This document shows, in pieces, positions 38,417 through 41,088 of a stretch of DNA of 41,088 nt. Within the stretch, counting starts at the first letter, position 1; every line of letters begins with the position of its first letter. Below the pieces are notes generated by a model, which ran no database searches, was not told the origin of the DNA, and was given only the letters and a program-made list of their open reading frames with translations. Position numbers and translations under genes: made by a program. Location of the stretch: contig BFEA01000814.1 of the NCBI GenBank assembly GCA_003427395.1, forward strand, positions 399,855 through 440,942, given 5' to 3'. The DNA is from Chara braunii. Lineage: Eukaryota; Streptophyta; Charophyceae; Charales; Characeae.

Positions 38417-38706
38417 GAAACAAGTACGGCAGTACCACATTTTCAAACTGTAAGGGCAAAAAAAGCACGAATGGATTACGACGACAGCCACCAAACTGGA
38501 AAGGGCAATGAATGTACTGTGCGCCTCGGTTGGGCCTTTTTCATTGGTTTTCTTTCACCGTCTGACACCATGGCCGACCCCTGTAGTTATGACACCCGGC
38601 ATCACGGAGCGTGGTGCTTTCAGCGCCCTTTCCAGTTTGGAGGCCATCGCTTTTGCTCGTTCGTGTTTTTTTTCGCCCTTTCAAACTTCTTTTGTGACCA
38701 GTGACG
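38417..38706 (+). mobile_element. Family C copy 5
   Basis: Begins AAACAAGTACGGCAGTACC and runs through GGTTGGGCCTTTTTCATTGG and CCCTGTAGTTATGACACCC to CAAACTTCTTTTGTGACC. It is a full-length member similar to copy 2. Confidence 0.75.
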
Positions 38707-39220
38707 TACCACCATTCACCGTTCATGGACACGGAGTTCACGGACACGGAGTTCACAGAGTTCACGATGAGCGGGGTCGGGGTTTGTTTTTCTTTTTTGG
38801 ATGGGCGTGTGTTTTTTTTTTTTACAGGTGTGTACCTGGTGTCCATGGTCACCTGCCCTTTTTTTTTCCCCTCAGATTTTCTTTTTTGAATTTATGAAGA
38901 TAAAATCAACAAAATTCGCTTTTTGCCTGTGTTTGGCGTGGCTTTGGTTGCCTGTATGCCCTGTTGACTGTATTATTTGGCACTTCAGAAAAACCAAAAG
39001 ATAAGACGACGTGTCGGCGTAGGCACCGCGCCGAGTGAAGGATTACACCAAAAACAAAAAAAAAGGGTCCACATTTTACAATTGGCCCCCTGCCCGGTAG
39101 TGTTTGGGACGGTGGTGCAATAAAGCACCACGCCCACTCATTTTTCTTTTTTTTCTTTTTTTTTCAGCTGTGACTTCACGGGGGTGCACACCTCCTGCCC
39201 CTAAGTCCCCTTGGTCCTGC
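38707..39220. other. No gene recognised; short repeats
   Basis: A short tandem of GGACACGGAGTTCAC (about 38727-38760) and several T-runs are present. Short open frames are low-complexity. No element ends identified. Confidence 0.4.
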
Positions 39221-39383
39221 CCTGGTGACCAGCCGGTCACGCTCACGGTTAGGACACTGTTTGTGACACAAACGGATGTAACCCCCCTCCTGCCCCGATC
39301 CCGGTCGTTCACGGATGGTGGCCCCGGTGACCAGCCGGTCATGCTCACGGGTACGGCACTGTTTGTGACACAAACAGACTTAA
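39221..39383. repeat. Direct repeat, period 102 bp, carrying GTTTGTGACACAAAC
   Basis: CC(T/C)GGTGACCAGCCGGTCA begins two units at 39221 and 39323. Both continue GCTCACGG...ACTGTTTGTGACACAAAC and GA(T/C)(G/T)TAA. The near-palindrome GTTTGTGACACAAAC also ends the composite element near 33420, and a TTTTGTGACACAAAC variant ends family C copy 4, suggesting a shared element terminus. Confidence 0.7.
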
Positions 39384-40095
39384 ACCATCAGTACCCCAGG
39401 GGGTCTTACGCCCCCTCTGACACAAATGCATCTGGACCCGCACGTCGCACCTATTTGGCCCCCGCGTTAACGGGCTAAGAACGCGGAGGTACTGGTTTTG
39501 TACACATATTGGACAGACCGGAGCTTGTTGCATAAAACTTGCAGAAAACTTCAGTAGAAAAGGAAGAAAGACTTTGATTTCTATCTCCAAATTGTCCCAT
39601 CGACTCCCATGAGCTGTTGAGAGTCGGCAACATGCTCTGCCACACTTCTTGCTTTCTGGTTATCCCATCTTCGGTTCTTCTCCCATAATTGTCGGAACTG
39701 AGAAGAAGGGGCATTGTGTCTTTTGTCAATCTATTCACTCATCCAAAGCAATGTTAAAAACATGTCACTTAAGTGTCCAATTGGGAAGGGAGAGCTATCA
39801 AGATGGCTTTCTGGACCCATTACGGCATTCCAGACATATGTGTGAAGTACCATGCGCCATCCAAAGGGTCTTCAGATGGCCCCTCCAAACGAGCGGCTCA
39901 GACGCCATCTGAAGGGTCTGGACGGGTCACAACAAACACGTTATGGGGATGTGGAAGGGCCGCGAGATGGGGTTTGTCAGTCCGGAGGGGTGGCTAAGGA
40001 TACAGGGTGCCCACCTGTATTTTTCAATATGGAAGACTTCGTGGACGAGGTGGGTGGGAGAGAACAGCAAGGACGCCAGGAAATGGCAGAAGAAG
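39384..40095. other. No confident gene; one weak minus-strand open frame
   Basis: A minus-strand frame at 39475-39738 (segment QEVWQSMLPTLNSSWESMG) is protein-like but lacks clear splice sites. It could be an upstream exon of the membrane-protein gene or chance. The rest has no recognised feature apart from short direct repeats (CATCCAAAGGGTC/CATCTGAAGGGTC, about 39856-39920). Confidence 0.3.
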
Positions 40096-40099
40096 GGTT

Positions 40100-40640
40100 A
40101 ATTGCAAAAACATTGCTTTTTCCAACTTTGGCAGCAAAAATGTTGTCCATTCAAAGTTTCCTTTGGAAAAATAGATGTTTCGTTGCAGATTTACCAGGTT
40201 CCCATAGTTTGCCAGCAAAAATGTCCATTTTGCCATTCACAGCAAAGGACCCATAGGCCTCTGGCCTCAGGTACTCAGGGACTCAGCGTTCTGGCCTCAG
40301 GTACTCAGGGGCAGCGTTTTTTTTTTTTTTTTTTGTGCTTTTTCTTTTTGCTTTTCTTTCCCGCGGGCGTGGCCGAGGCATCTCAGCCGTGGCACAGCCA
40401 CGCGTAGAGATGCTTTTTTTTTTTTTTAATGTCAAGCGTGGCCACGGCCGAGACGCCTCGGCCGCGATTACCTGAGGCCAGAGGCCTACAGGTCGCTGTG
40501 AAACTTGGTAAAACGCAGCATTTTTGCTGGCAAATTATGGGAACCCGGTAAAGCTGCAATAAAACCTCTGTTTTTGCAAAGGAAACTTCAAACCGACAAC
40601 ATTTTTGCTGCCAAACATGGAAAATGCAATATTTTTCTAG
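40100..40640. mobile_element. Fold-back element with inverted arms of about 170 bp
   Basis: The left arm (about 40100-40275: AATTGCAAAAACATTGC, GGCAGCAAAAATGTTGTCC, GGTTCCCATAGTTTGCCAGC, AGGCCTCTGGCCTCAGGTA) is mirrored by the right arm (about 40467-40640: TACCTGAGGCCAGAGGCCT, GCTGGCAAATTATGGGAACC, GACAACATTTTTGCTGCC, GCAATATTTTTC). The centre has T-runs and GTGGCCGAGGC/GCCACGGCCGAG blocks that also pair. It is a long-arm hairpin element of non-autonomous type with no coding content. Confidence 0.8.
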
Positions 40641-40991
40641 GTAGTTTTTCCGGGCGCCCGGGCACCCAACTTATGCCCGCTCTGGTGCCCGGCCGGGCAT
40701 GACCCCCGGGCAGCCCGAGCACAAAAAAAAAGAATAATAAAAGAAAAAAAATCCAGAAAAAATACATGTTGTGTAGAATTGCAATACAAACGACTTAGCT
40801 GAGGGTCACATCCGAATTCCTCACAGAATCCGAGATAAAAACGAAAATCACGGAATCACACCAAGGCACTACCCTTTAAACCCCTGTAGCCCCTTTAAAA
40901 CCAATTTATACCCCCCTTACTCCCCTTGACAGCCAACTGTCAAAAAAAGAAACGATCCCGGTTTTGGGGTCCTCTGGGAAAGCGCAGAAGA

Positions 40992-40998
<7 letters not shown>
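40641..40998. other. No gene recognised
   Basis: GC-rich CCGGGC palindromic words (40650-40710), then A-rich DNA. No open frame of note. Confidence 0.4.
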
Positions 40999-41046
<48 letters not shown>

Positions 41047-41088
41047 TCAAATAGAACTGCCCGGTAAACCGTAGGCAGAGAGGGAGAA
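40999..41088. repeat. (TA)n run and start of fold-back family copy 4
   Basis: A pure AT run to 41044, then CGTCAAATAGAACTGCCCGG and GTAAACCGTAGGCAGAGAGG, identical to the forward arm of copy 2, cut by the window end. Confidence 0.85.

Noticed and set aside
39104-39478. 124-codon plus frame with a hydrophobic N-terminus
   Set aside because: It is a translation of T-runs and the 102-bp direct repeat; no family resemblance or splice signals.

Overview
This is eukaryotic, repeat-dominated DNA, most likely from a charophyte or other streptophyte green alga (Chara-like). That is inference. It rests on a plant-type initiator-Met tRNA primer-binding site in the LTR element, a plant L1-like LINE, (TA)n/(GA)n/(CT)n runs, and fold-back elements scattered between a few host exons. 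No bacterial operons, rRNA genes, CRISPR arrays or intact tRNA genes were seen.

Layout. 1-7.3 kb: intergenic DNA with small retroposons, MITEs and microsatellites, and one host gene, a divergent Hsp70-like chaperone on the minus strand (3951-5841) that carries one frameshift near its C-terminal lid. 7.34-31.18 kb: a nested transposon stack. The outermost layer is an approximately 8-kb minus-strand L1-like LINE (7355-31166, target duplication GTCATGCGAAC plus T's, poly(A) tail at its 7.36-kb end). Its ORF2 is split by a 5'-truncated plus-strand LINE (9403-11478, duplication AGCCTTAG). Its ORF1 is split by a 13.7-kb plus-strand Ty3-type LTR retrotransposon (14954-28670, duplication GCACTC). Removing each insert with one duplication copy rejoins the interrupted LINE frame exactly, so these boundaries are firm. 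31.2-41.1 kb: fold-back/MITE elements, minisatellites and microsatellites surrounding at least two candidate exons of a minus-strand host gene encoding a Cys-rich single-pass membrane protein.

The LTR element is the most unusual object. It has 2.5-2.7-kb LTRs, gag with a CCHC knuckle, protease, RT-RNase H, a PHD-type zinc finger placed between RNase H and integrase, and then about 2 kb of extra ORFs (A-D) between integrase and the 3' LTR. Three start/stop junctions (pol/A, A/B, C/D) are 4-nt ATGA overlaps, as expected for coupled termination-reinitiation. Most premature stops in all three retroelements are one C-to-T or G-to-A change from a likely sense codon, as expected for decay of methylated copies. 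The two LTRs differ at about 20 sites near their 5' ends but look identical, including the same three N positions, over the following 1.9 kb, which raises an assembly question.
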